DNA of 64,000 nucleotides from Salinimicrobium sp963739625. Lineage in GTDB: Bacteria > Bacteroidota > Bacteroidia > Flavobacteriales > Flavobacteriaceae. Shown in pieces: positions 1-7,596 of the stretch. The stretch lies in contig CAVUAU010000003.1 of NCBI GenBank assembly GCA_963739625.1, forward strand, positions 6,051 through 70,050. The letters are read 5' to 3'. The translations under genes were made by a program, and so were the position numbers. Every line of letters begins with the position of its first letter. Position 1 is the stretch's first letter. Under the pieces are notes generated by a model. It saw only the letters and a program-made list of their open reading frames with translations, did no database searches and was not told where the DNA came from.

Positions 1-1
1 G

Positions 2-256
2 CAGTTGACCATCAAATCTTTGGTGGAGAAGGCGAAAAACGGGGAGATCGAGGAGATCATCTTTGCCCTTAGCAGCACGCTGGAGGGAGACACTACCAAT
101 TTTTACATTTTTAAGCAGCTGGAAGGGCTCAACATCAAGACCAGTACCATCGCACGCGGAATTTCTGTCGGCGATGAGCTCGAATATGCAGACGAAATCA
201 CTCTTGGCCGCAGCATCACCAACAGGATTCCTTTTGAAAATTCGCTGAAGAGCTAG
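2..256 (+). CDS. recR: Recombination protein RecR, C-terminal part (5' end outside window)
   Basis: RecR works with RecO and RecF to load RecA at single-strand gaps. The visible 84 residues are the end of the Toprim domain and the C-terminal segment. The recognisable features are IEEIIFALSSTLEGDTTNFY and the closing stretch with ARGISVGDELEYAD followed by LGRSI and NRIPFE. The reading frame is open to the window edge (CAG TTG ACC...), so the apparent TTG start at position 5 is internal. The zinc finger and N-terminal HhH region lie upstream of the window. About 257 bp without a gene follow before the next CDS. Confidence 0.93.
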   Translation, partial: QLTIKSLVEKAKNGEIEEIIFALSSTLEGDTTNFYIFKQLEGLNIKTSTIARGISVGDELEYADEITLGRSITNRIPFENSLKS

Positions 257-513
257 AACTCTTCGGAAGTAAATCTTCAAAAAGGGCATTTTCTTCCTGT
301 TTTTGGGCAGCTTCGGAAGAATTGGAATCAAAAAACAATCACAATACTTTCCGAAGTAAATCCTGAAATTGTAATTTTACTCGGGAAAACGGCTGATTTC
401 CAGCGCTGGAATAACTTCAGAAATCGTTATCGCCTGAATTTTTATTATTAAAAAAGCGGATTTTTTAGTAATTTCGCACTTAATTTAATTAATCACATCT
501 TCGAGATAAGAAT

Positions 514-1845
514 ATGGCAAAGTTTGAACTAAAGTTACCCAAGATGGGGGAAAGTGTTGCCGAGGCAACTATAACAAATTGGTTGAAGGAAGTTGGAGAT
601 AGCATTGAGGCCGATGAGGCAGTGCTGGAGATTGCCACCGACAAAGTAGACAGCGAGGTGCCCAGCGAAGTGGACGGCAAACTGATCGAAAAGTTGTTCA
701 ATGAAGATGATGTAGTGCAGGTAGGCCAGACTATTGCTATTATTGAGACTGAAGGTGAAAGCGGGGAAGAGGAAACCGCTGTCGCCGAACAGGAAGTGCC
801 TTCTCCCGAACTTGAAGAAGCGGTTGCACAGGCAGAAGAGCGTGTAGAGCAGGCCAAAGGCAGCATTTCTACTTCAGATTTTGCTGATAGTGATCGTTTT
901 TATTCACCCCTGGTAAAAAACATCGCCAAAGAAGAAGGAATTTCTTTTGAGGAACTTGAAAATATTGAAGGAAGCGGCAAAGATGGAAGGGTGACCAAAA
1001 ATGACATTTTAGGATACCTTGAAACCCGCGGCAATCAGCCGGCACAGGGCAAACATCAAACAGAAAAAACCACTACCACTGCCGAGCCTAAGGCTGCAGC
1101 GCCACAACCTACTAAGACTCCGGTGAGCGTGAACGGTGAAGATGAGATCATCGAGATGTCCCGCATGGGCAAAATGATCGCGCACCACATGGTGGAAAGC
1201 GTGCAAACATCGGCCCACGTGCAGTCCTTCATCGAGGTAGATGTGACCAACATTTGGAACTGGCGTAAGAAGCACAAAGATGCTTTTGCCAAGAGAGAGG
1301 GTGAAAAACTGACTTTTACGCCTATCTTCATGGAAGCCGTGGCCAAAGCCATCAGAGATTTTCCTATGATCAACATTTCTGTTGACGGCGATAAGATCAT
1401 CAAGAGAAAGAATATTAACCTGGGAATGGCAGCAGCCCTTCCTGACGGAAATCTAATTGTTCCTGTAATTAAAAATGCAGATCAATTGAACCTTGTAGGG
1501 ATGGCTAAAAAGGTGAATGACCTTGCCAACCGTGCGCGCATGAACAAATTGAAGCCTGACGACATCCAGGGTGGAACTTACACGGTGACTAACGTGGGAA
1601 CGTTTGGCAGCATTATGGGAACGCCGATAATCAATCAGCCGCAAGTGGGGATCCTGGCGCTGGGAGCGATAAGAAAAGTTCCTGCCGTCATTGAAACTCC
1701 CGATGGTGACTTTATTGGTATCCGATATAAAATGTTCCTGTCTCACAGCTATGATCACCGCGTGGTGAATGGTGCTTTGGGAGGCCAGTTCGTACAGCGG
1801 GTGGCGCAGTATCTTGAAAATTTTGACAAAGACAGGGATATTTAA
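514..1845 (+). CDS. 2-oxoacid dehydrogenase complex E2, dihydrolipoamide acyltransferase
   Basis: This is the E2 core of a 2-oxoacid dehydrogenase complex. It moves acyl groups from E1 to CoA through a swinging lipoyl arm. The 443 residues show a lipoyl domain (about 1-80) with DKVDSEVP and lipoylated Lys44, an Ala/Pro/Glu-rich linker, the E3/E1-binding domain (about 130-168, ending GSGKDGRVTKNDIL), a second linker, and the catalytic domain (about 210-443). The catalytic signature DHRVVNG has His415, with Asn419 where Asp is usual. A branched-chain oxoacid complex is the likely role in Flavobacteria, but pyruvate or 2-oxoglutarate complexes cannot be excluded, because E1 and E3 are not adjacent. 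It has its own terminator. Confidence 0.92.
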   Translation: MAKFELKLPKMGESVAEATITNWLKEVGDSIEADEAVLEIATDKVDSEVPSEVDGKLIEKLFNEDDVVQVGQTIAIIETEGESGEEETAVAEQEVPSPELEEAVAQAEERVEQAKGSISTSDFADSDRFYSPLVKNIAKEEGISFEELENIEGSGKDGRVTKNDILGYLETRGNQPAQGKHQTEKTTTTAEPKAAAPQPTKTPVSVNGEDEIIEMSRMGKMIAHHMVESVQTSAHVQSFIEVDVTNIWNWRKKHKDAFAKREGEKLTFTPIFMEAVAKAIRDFPMINISVDGDKIIKRKNINLGMAAALPDGNLIVPVIKNADQLNLVGMAKKVNDLANRARMNKLKPDDIQGGTYTVTNVGTFGSIMGTPIINQPQVGILALGAIRKVPAVIETPDGDFIGIRYKMFLSHSYDHRVVNGALGGQFVQRVAQYLENFDKDRDI

Positions 1846-1865
1846 TTAGAGTCTAAAAAATTATA

Positions 1866-1903
1866 AAAAGCCGTAGCCTTTTAAGTTGCGGCTTTCTTTT
1901 TTT
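1866..1903 (+). terminator. Rho-independent terminator after the E2 gene
   Basis: AAAGCCG (1867-1873) pairs with CGGCTTT (1889-1895) and is followed by a T-rich run. Confidence 0.75.
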
Positions 1904-1980
1904 AAGTGTTAGCTCTTCACCAGAAGCAAACCTAATTTCCAGTTCCTCATAATTCAATCTTGACCCCAAATAACTGGTCA

Positions 1981-2003
1981 CTGACCACTGACCACTGACC
2001 ACT
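1981..2003 (+). repeat. Short tandem repeat, about three copies of CTGACCA
   Basis: The 7-mer CTGACCA is repeated head to tail in the gap upstream of the exonuclease gene, preceded by a related GGTCA. It is a candidate variable-number repeat. No function is visible. Confidence 0.8.
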
Positions 2004-2039
2004 ACTTTTACTATCTTTACCCAAAACGCTGAATTAATT

Positions 2040-2819
2040 ATGGAGTTGAAACTCACCAGGCCCATCTGTTTTTTTGACCTCGAAGCCACAGGAATGCATG
2101 TTGCCAAAGACCGAATCGTTGAAATATCAATTCTTAAGGTTCACCCGAACGGAAACAGGGAAAGCAAAACCTGGCTGGTCAATCCCGAAAGATCTATTCC
2201 CAAAGATGTGGTGGCGGTGCACGGAATTACCGATGAAAAAGTGGCAAATGAGCCTACCTTTAAAGAGCTGGCGCCACAGGTGCAGGAGATGATCAAGGGC
2301 TGTGACCTCGCCGGGTATAATTCAAATCGTTTTGACATCCCCATGCTGGCCGAGGAAATGTTGCGCGCCGGCTACGATTTTGAGATGAAAAATATGATGG
2401 CTGTTGATGTACAAACCATCTTTCACAAAATGGAACAGCGCACCCTTGCTGCAGCCTATAAATTTTACTGCGGAAAAGATCTTGAGAACGCCCACAGCGC
2501 CGAGGCAGATACTATGGCAACCTACGAGGTGCTTAAATCTCAGCTGGACCGCTATGAAGAGGAGCTGCAGAATGATGTAAAATGGCTTTCAGACTTTAGT
2601 GCCAGGAAGAACTGTGCAGATATTGCCGGCTTCATTGCCTTCAATAAAAAAGGTCAGGAAGTTTTTACCTTCGGAAAGCACAAGAACAAATGTGTAGAAG
2701 ACATTTTGGAGCAGGAGCCGGGTTACTTCGGCTGGTTTCAGAACGGCGATTTTCCTTTGTACACCAAAAAGGTGTTAACTGCGATAAAACTGAGAAAACT
2801 AAACACCAAGTTGAAATAA
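2040..2819 (+). CDS. DnaQ-type 3'-5' exonuclease with C-terminal DUF3820-like domain
   Basis: This is a DEDD-family 3'-5' exonuclease related to the Pol III epsilon subunit. Its physiological substrate is unknown. In 259 residues it shows Exo I FFDLEATG (Asp13, Glu15), HGITDE in the usual position after the Exo I core, Exo II around AGYNSNRFDIPML, and Exo III with HSAEADTMATYE, which supplies the His and Asp of a DEDDh site. The last ~55 residues (FGKHKNKCVEDIL... YFGWF ... DFPLY) resemble the stand-alone DUF3820 protein at 51204-51437. The next gene starts 13 bp downstream, so a short operon with FAH-HPt-cinA is likely. Confidence 0.88.
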   Translation: MELKLTRPICFFDLEATGMHVAKDRIVEISILKVHPNGNRESKTWLVNPERSIPKDVVAVHGITDEKVANEPTFKELAPQVQEMIKGCDLAGYNSNRFDIPMLAEEMLRAGYDFEMKNMMAVDVQTIFHKMEQRTLAAAYKFYCGKDLENAHSAEADTMATYEVLKSQLDRYEEELQNDVKWLSDFSARKNCADIAGFIAFNKKGQEVFTFGKHKNKCVEDILEQEPGYFGWFQNGDFPLYTKKVLTAIKLRKLNTKLK

Positions 2820-2832
2820 TCCTTCCGAAGAA

Positions 2833-3447
2833 ATGAAGATCATCTGTGTAGGCCGCAACTATACCGAACACATTGCGGAACTCAATAACGAAAAACCGCA
2901 AGATCCGGTTTTGTTCATGAAGCCGGACACGGCTATCCTGCTTAAGAAACAGCCGTTTTTTATTCCGCCTTTTTCCGAAGATGTGCATTACGAGGTGGAG
3001 GTGCTGGTAAGGATCAATAGGGTAGGGAAGCATATTCAGCAGAAATTTGCGCACAAATATTACGATGAGATAGGGCTGGGAATAGATTTCACCGCCCGGG
3101 ACCTGCAGCAGAAACTAAAAGAAAAAGGCCTCCCATGGGAAAAGGCTAAAGCCTTTGACGGGGCTGCGGTGATCTGCGAAAAATGGCAAAAAAAGGAGCT
3201 TTTTGAGGATGTGGACAACATAAACTTCAGCCTTCAAAAGAACGGGGAAGTGGTGCAGCAGAGTTCTACCTCGCATATGTTGTGGAAGATCGATGAATTA
3301 ATAGAATACATCTCCCAATATTTCACTCTTAAGATTGGAGATATTATATTTACGGGAACTCCTGCGGGAGTGGGACCGGTAAAGATTGGCGACGAACTCA
3401 CCGGATTTCTGGAAAACGAGCAACTTTTTTCAATTCAGGTAAGATAA
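2833..3447 (+). CDS. Fumarylacetoacetate hydrolase (FAH) family protein
   Basis: The FAH superfamily hydrolyses or isomerises C-C bonds of 2-oxo acids, using a divalent metal. The 204 residues are a compact single FAH domain. It begins IICVGRNYTEH and has the metal-site pattern around HYEVEVLVRI (acidic residues) and IGLGIDFTARDLQ, then ends with IIFTGTPAGVGPVKIGDEL. Substrates of such short bacterial homologues are seldom known; oxaloacetate decarboxylase or hydroxyhepta-2,4-dienedioate isomerase activities are possible. Its stop overlaps the start of the HPt gene by one base, which implies cotranscription. Confidence 0.88.
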   Translation: MKIICVGRNYTEHIAELNNEKPQDPVLFMKPDTAILLKKQPFFIPPFSEDVHYEVEVLVRINRVGKHIQQKFAHKYYDEIGLGIDFTARDLQQKLKEKGLPWEKAKAFDGAAVICEKWQKKELFEDVDNINFSLQKNGEVVQQSSTSHMLWKIDELIEYISQYFTLKIGDIIFTGTPAGVGPVKIGDELTGFLENEQLFSIQVR

Positions 3448-3785
3448 TGAGCAATTACAACTTAGACAGCGTCAGGGAAATGGCCGGTGGCGACGACGAT
3501 TTCGTTAAGGTCGTGGTACAGACTTTTATTGAGGAGATCCCACCAGATCTTGAAGCAATGAACCGGGCGGTCGCCGATGACAATCCCGCACAGGCATACC
3601 AATATGCCCATAAAATGAAGCCAAACCTGCAAATGTTTGGCCTTGAACTTATGCCGCAGATAAGGATCCTGGAGGAATGGAGCAAGGCCGGGAAAGGAAA
3701 AGCTGAAGTAGAGGAAGCAGCGAAAACCATTACCGCGCGTTACCTGGTCGCAGAAGTTGACCTTAAAAAAGACTTTGATCTCTAA
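3447..3785 (+). CDS. HPt (histidine phosphotransfer) domain protein
   Basis: HPt proteins relay phosphoryl groups between response-regulator receivers. This one is a free-standing 112-residue domain. The predicted phospho-acceptor is His55 in YAHKMKPNLQMFGL, which matches the usual A-H-x-L-K-x-x pattern except that Met replaces Leu. No histidine kinase or receiver protein is nearby, so partners are unknown. It overlaps FAH and cinA by single bases, so translation is probably coupled. Confidence 0.82.
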   Translation: MSNYNLDSVREMAGGDDDFVKVVVQTFIEEIPPDLEAMNRAVADDNPAQAYQYAHKMKPNLQMFGLELMPQIRILEEWSKAGKGKAEVEEAAKTITARYLVAEVDLKKDFDL

Positions 3786-5044
3786 TGACGGCAGAAATTA
3801 TCACTATTGGCGATGAGATCCTCATTGGGCAGGTAATTGACTCCAATTCGGCTTATATCGCTAAAGAACTCAATCTTATTGGGATCTCCGTTTACCAGAT
3901 CACCTCTGTACAGGATGAAAAACAGCACATTCTGAATGCTTTAAAGGAAGCTTCAGAAAGAGCAGATATCATCTTGCTTACCGGCGGATTGGGACCTACC
4001 AAAGACGACATTACCAAATATACTTTTTGCGAATATTTTGGGGATCAGCTTAAGCTGAATGAGGAGGTGCTGAAACATGTAGAGCAGCTATTCGAAAAAT
4101 ACAAGAAAACCCCGGTCTCTGATCTTAACCGGGAACAGGCTCTATTACCTTCAAAGGCCGAAGTGCTGCATAATGAATATGGCACTGCCCCCGGGATGTG
4201 GATGGAAAAGGACAAAAAAGTCTATATCTCTATGCCGGGCGTGCCCTACGAGATGAAGCAGCTCATGGAGAAGGAGGTGATCCCGAGGCTGCGTGAAAAA
4301 TTTGACCGGCCTTTCATTTACCATAAAACCCTGCTCACCCGGGGTATGGGTGAAAGCGCTGTTGCCGAAAGGCTAAATGATTTTGAGGATGCCCTTCCAA
4401 AGCACATCAAGCTCGCTTACCTGCCCAGCCTGGGCAGTGTGAGGTTGCGACTTTCGGCCAAAGGAGAGAACGAGGAAGAGCTTATAAAATCTGTTGAGCA
4501 GCAGGTGGAAAAGCTGTATGATACTATTGGCGACATTCTTACAGATGAGCAGGAGGAAGATGAAAAGATAGCTGTGGAGATAAGTAAGATCCTTTCTTCG
4601 GAAAAGAAATTCCTTGCCGCGGCCGAAAGCTGTACAGGTGGAGCCCTGGCCGCTGAATTCACCACGCATCCCGGAGCTTCAACCTGCTTCAAGGGCGGGA
4701 TGGTCTCTTATGCCACTCAAACCAAGATCGAGCTGCTCAACGTGCCGAAGGAGCTCATTGATAAATATTCCGTGGTAAGCGCCGAAGTAGCTGAAAGCAT
4801 GGCCGAGAATGCCAAAAAACTGTTTAAATCTGATTATGCGCTTTCCACCACCGGAAATGCCGGCCCCACCAAAGGCGACAGCGATGCCGAGGTGGGCACA
4901 GTATTTATAGGACTTGCAACTCCTGAAGGTGTGCGTTCTAAAAAGTTCCTTTTTGGAAACAATCGGGACCAGGTGGTGAAAAAGGCAGTTTACAAGGCGT
5001 TTGAAATGATCCTGGAGGAGATTTCTGAGGAAAAAAGCTCTTAG
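3785..5044 (+). CDS. cinA: CinA family protein (nicotinamide-nucleotide amidase / competence-damage inducible)
   Basis: CinA proteins combine an N-terminal MoaB/MogA-like COG1058 domain with a C-terminal PncC domain. PncC deamidates NMN in pyridine-nucleotide recycling. The 419 residues show the N-terminal start TAEIITIGDEILIGQVIDSN, the LLTGGLGPTKDDITK motif and the YISMPGVPYEMKQLM stretch. The C-terminal domain has AAAESCTGGALAAEFT and STTGNAGPTKGD. Length and domain order are normal. It is the last gene of the exonuclease-FAH-HPt-cinA run and is followed by a gene-free, repeat-rich gap. Confidence 0.95.
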   Translation: MTAEIITIGDEILIGQVIDSNSAYIAKELNLIGISVYQITSVQDEKQHILNALKEASERADIILLTGGLGPTKDDITKYTFCEYFGDQLKLNEEVLKHVEQLFEKYKKTPVSDLNREQALLPSKAEVLHNEYGTAPGMWMEKDKKVYISMPGVPYEMKQLMEKEVIPRLREKFDRPFIYHKTLLTRGMGESAVAERLNDFEDALPKHIKLAYLPSLGSVRLRLSAKGENEEELIKSVEQQVEKLYDTIGDILTDEQEEDEKIAVEISKILSSEKKFLAAAESCTGGALAAEFTTHPGASTCFKGGMVSYATQTKIELLNVPKELIDKYSVVSAEVAESMAENAKKLFKSDYALSTTGNAGPTKGDSDAEVGTVFIGLATPEGVRSKKFLFGNNRDQVVKKAVYKAFEMILEEISEEKSS

Positions 5045-5216
5045 CTGTTGGCCGCTGGCGGTTGGCTCAATTTCTTCAAACCGTCTTTGCGACCGAGCCT
5101 TTGGGCGAGTGAAGCAATCTGCCTGTTATATACCAGAATTTCAATGTGAGATCGCTTCGCCTTCTGCACCAGCTGCATGTGGAATTCTCTCACTCCAACC
5201 ACGATGTCACACTGAG

Positions 5217-5236
5217 CCTGTCTACCGGCAGGTAGA
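5217..5236 (+). repeat. 20-bp palindromic repeat, copy 1
   Basis: CCTGTCTACCGGCAGGTAGA is an imperfect palindrome centred on CCGG. It differs by one base from the 20-mer inserted in the tRNA-Leu T arm (19361-19380). Here it interrupts a dispersed repeat and is followed by a second CCTG. Confidence 0.85.
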
Positions 5237-5813
5237 CCTGACCGAAGGGAGGAATAGTCGAAGTGCTTTTGACCTGCGAGAATTATTTTGATCTACAACT
5301 CTTTAAGAGAAATGCCTCCTGCTGACTTGTTCGAGCTCTTCAGGCTCTATAAAGACATCCCACACCCCCGCCTCTCCCGGAGGGAGAGGAGCCATTAACA
5401 ACTGGTGAATGTTGAAAAACCATCCACCCTCTCCTCTGGAGAGGGCCGGGGAGAGGATGAGGAGGCAGAGGCGAAAAAAAACAGGCTGAAGGCCTGTGAG
5501 AGGCTAGCCCGGAGCAGCACTCCGGGTAAAGAATCGAAATTATAAAAGCAGCCTGAAAGGCTGCAATAAAAACTTCGCCTGAATTTGCAGGTCAGGAGTC
5601 AAGAACCAAAGCCAAGGTCCTAAAATCAGGTTTAAAAGAAATGCTTTTGCATCAGTAGATCCCAAAATATAATTTTCAGATGCTATATTTGTGAGGACTT
5701 TTTCCGAAAAAAAAATCTTTTAGGGAAAATAAGCTCCAAAAATGCCTTTTTTTAAAGGTGTTGCTGCAGAAGCCTTCCGAAGAAAAACATCAAAAAAAAT
5801 TTTACTTTAGCTA

Positions 5814-5844
5814 TTGGCTATTAGGTAAAAAAATCGTTAATTTG
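5814..5844 (+). promoter_or_regulatory. Bacteroidota-type promoter for rpmB
   Basis: TTG (5814-5816), a 20-bp spacer and TTAATTTG (5837-5844) fit the Bacteroidota -33/-7 consensus TTG...TAnnTTTG with one mismatch, about 37 bp upstream of the rpmB start. Confidence 0.6.
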
Positions 5845-5881
5845 CAGCCTGTTTTGAAATAACGAGTTAAAGTATAGAGCA

Positions 5882-6121
5882 ATGTCAAGAGTTTGTGAAC
5901 TTACAGGTAAGAAAGCAATGGTAGGAAACAATGTTTCCCACGCAATGAACAAAACAAAACGTAAATTTGACGCCAATTTGGTTAAAAAACGTTTTTATAT
6001 TCCTGAGGAAGATAAGTGGATCACCTTAAAAGTATCTACTTCTGCGATTAAGACCATCAATAAGAAGGGAATTGCCGCAGTGATCAAAGAAGCAAGGGAA
6101 AAAGGATTTTTAACCAAGTAA
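5882..6121 (+). CDS. rpmB: 50S ribosomal protein L28
   Basis: bL28 is a large-subunit ribosomal protein. The 79 residues start SRVCELTGKKAMVGNNVSHA, the hallmark of the family, followed by NKTKRKFDANL and a basic C-terminal helix. It is the first gene of a ribosomal mini-operon rpmB-rpmG-DUF4295, probably read through to ftsY only after a terminator. Start ATG 5882 fits the family length. Confidence 0.98.
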   Translation: MSRVCELTGKKAMVGNNVSHAMNKTKRKFDANLVKKRFYIPEEDKWITLKVSTSAIKTINKKGIAAVIKEAREKGFLTK

Positions 6122-6145
6122 TCCTAATATTTAACACGCAGTACA

Positions 6146-6328
6146 ATGGCAAAGAAAGGTAACAGAGTTCAGGTTATATTAGAATGTACAGAGCATAAAG
6201 CATCTGGGAAACCGGGTACTTCAAGATACATCACCACAAAAAACAAAAAGAACACGCCAGATAGAATGGAGCTGAAGAAATTCAACCCTATTCTTAAGAA
6301 AATGACGGTTCATAAAGAGATAAAATAA
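6146..6328 (+). CDS. rpmG: 50S ribosomal protein L33
   Basis: bL33 is a small large-subunit protein. Its 60 residues begin MAKKGNRVQVILECTEHK and contain the conserved SRYITTKNKKNTPDRMELKK and a basic end. Zinc-binding cysteine pairs of the C+ form are absent: there is a single Cys and no C-terminal CxxC, so this is the zinc-independent type. It lies 24 bp after rpmB and 7 bp before the DUF4295 gene. Confidence 0.97.
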   Translation: MAKKGNRVQVILECTEHKASGKPGTSRYITTKNKKNTPDRMELKKFNPILKKMTVHKEIK

Positions 6329-6335
6329 TTAAGTC

Positions 6336-6488
6336 ATGGCAAAGAAATCAGTAGCATCATTACAAACAGGATCAAAGAGATTGACCAAAGCTATCAAGAT
6401 GGTCAAGTCTCCTAAAAGCGGCGCCTATACTTTTGTGGAAGCAATTATGGCTCCAGAACAAGTAAATGACTTTTTAGACAAAAAATAA
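6336..6488 (+). CDS. DUF4295 small basic protein (Bacteroidota ribosome-associated)
   Basis: This 50-residue basic protein starts MAKKSVASLQTGSKRLTKAI and ends NDFLDKK; it is shorter than usual ORF cut-offs. DUF4295 proteins follow L33 in Bacteroidota. From memory, this family corresponds to the protein named bL38 in the Flavobacterium johnsoniae ribosome structure, so a structural ribosomal role is likely. The context, immediately downstream of rpmB-rpmG and upstream of a terminator, supports a translation function. Confidence 0.9.
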   Translation: MAKKSVASLQTGSKRLTKAIKMVKSPKSGAYTFVEAIMAPEQVNDFLDKK

Positions 6489-6507
6489 GTTATTTCAAAT
6501 ATACTTT

Positions 6508-6540
6508 AAGCCGTCCCGATACCCATCTGGACGGCTTTTT
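6508..6540 (+). terminator. Terminator of the rpmB-rpmG-DUF4295 operon
   Basis: AAGCCGTCC (6508-6516) pairs with GGACGGCTT (6529-6537), followed by a T run. Confidence 0.9.
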
Positions 6541-6619
6541 GTTTTTGTGTATATTTACCTCCGGTAGAAGGTTCCGCCCCGGTGAGGACCAAGCGTTTAT
6601 TTTTAGATCATTTTAGAAA

Positions 6620-7572
6620 ATGAGTTTATTTAAGAAGATTTTCTCCAAAGAGAAAAAGGAGACTTTAGATAAAGGTCTTGAAAAATCAAAAACCGATTTC
6701 TTTTCCAAACTGGGAAAGGCCGTTGCCGGAAAGTCGAAAGTTGATGACGAGGTGCTCGATGACCTCGAAGATGTGCTGGTGAGCAGTGATGTGGGAGTGG
6801 GAACTACCGTCAAGATCATCAACCGTATTGAAGAACGGGTTGCACGTGATAAATTTTTGGGAACAGATGAGCTGAACAAGATCCTTCGTGAGGAGATCGC
6901 AGCCCTAATGGCAGAAACCAACTCTGGTGATGCCACAGAATTTTACGTACCGGCAGATAAAAAGCCTTATGTGATCATGGTGGTGGGAGTCAACGGTGTT
7001 GGTAAGACCACAACCATTGGAAAGCTGGCCTACCAGTTCAAAAAAGCCGGAAAAAAAGTGGTGCTTGGAGCAGCCGATACTTTTCGTGCCGCTGCTATAG
7101 ATCAGCTCCAGGTGTGGGCAGATCGCGTAGATGTGCCTATTGTGAAACAAAAAATGGGTAGCGATCCTGCCTCGGTGGCTTTTGACTCGGTTCAAAGTGC
7201 AGTAAAACAGGACGCCGATGTGGTGATCATCGATACCGCAGGACGTTTACACAACAAGGTGAACCTGATGAACGAGCTTTCAAAAGTGAAGCGGGTGATG
7301 CAAAAAGTGGTTGACGATGCGCCGCACGAGGTGCTGCTTGTTCTTGATGGTTCCACAGGTCAAAATGCCTTTGAACAGGCCAAGCAGTTCACCGCTGCTA
7401 CCGAAGTTACTTCCTTGCTGTGACCAAACTTGACGGTACCGCAAAAGGTGGCGTGGTGATTGGGATTAGCGATCAGTTCAAAATTCCAGTGAAGTACATT
7501 GGCGTAGGTGAGGGCGTGGAAGACCTGCAGGTGTTCAATAAATACGAATTTGTCGACTCGTTTTTCAAATAA
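6620..7572 (+). CDS. ftsY: Signal recognition particle receptor FtsY (apparent 1-bp deletion)
   Basis: FtsY is the SRP receptor GTPase that docks ribosome-SRP complexes at the membrane. The first frame gives an NG domain with GVNGVGKTTTIGKLA (G1), AADTFRAAAIDQL and DTAGRLHN, then stops at 7421-7423 after TEVTSLL. The next frame continues at once with AVTKLDGTAKGGVVIGI (TKLD is the G4 motif), then GVGEGVEDLQVFN and ends VDSFFK at 7572. Inserting one G after 7417 restores a 317-residue protein of normal Bacteroidota length. The gene is normally essential, so a sequencing error is more likely than a real null mutation. The acidic A domain is very short. Confidence 0.93.
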
Positions 7573-7596
7573 TATTCAGCATTTAAAATTTCCGGT

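Larger units (their letters stand above)
5045..5881. repeat. 837-bp gene-free region: mosaic of dispersed repeats
   Basis: There is no credible gene here; a 60-codon ORF at 5109-5291 is made of repeat sequence. Visible pieces are: a stretch ending GAAGCAATCTGCC (about 5084-5125); a stretch with CACTGAG... CTGACCGAAGGGAGG (about 5205-5257) that is split by a 20-bp palindrome; inverted GC-rich tracts with GGAGGGAGAGGAG (5377 region) and CCTCTCCTCTGGAGAGGGCC (5429 region); and small hairpins such as CAGCCTGAAAGGCTG (5551 region). Similar interspersed sequences are, to my recollection, common in Flavobacteria. The last ~70 bp hold the rpmB promoter. Confidence 0.7.

Noticed and set aside
5109..5291. 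60-codon ORF in the gap before rpmB
   Set aside because: It is composed of dispersed repeat sequence and has no start context or family match.
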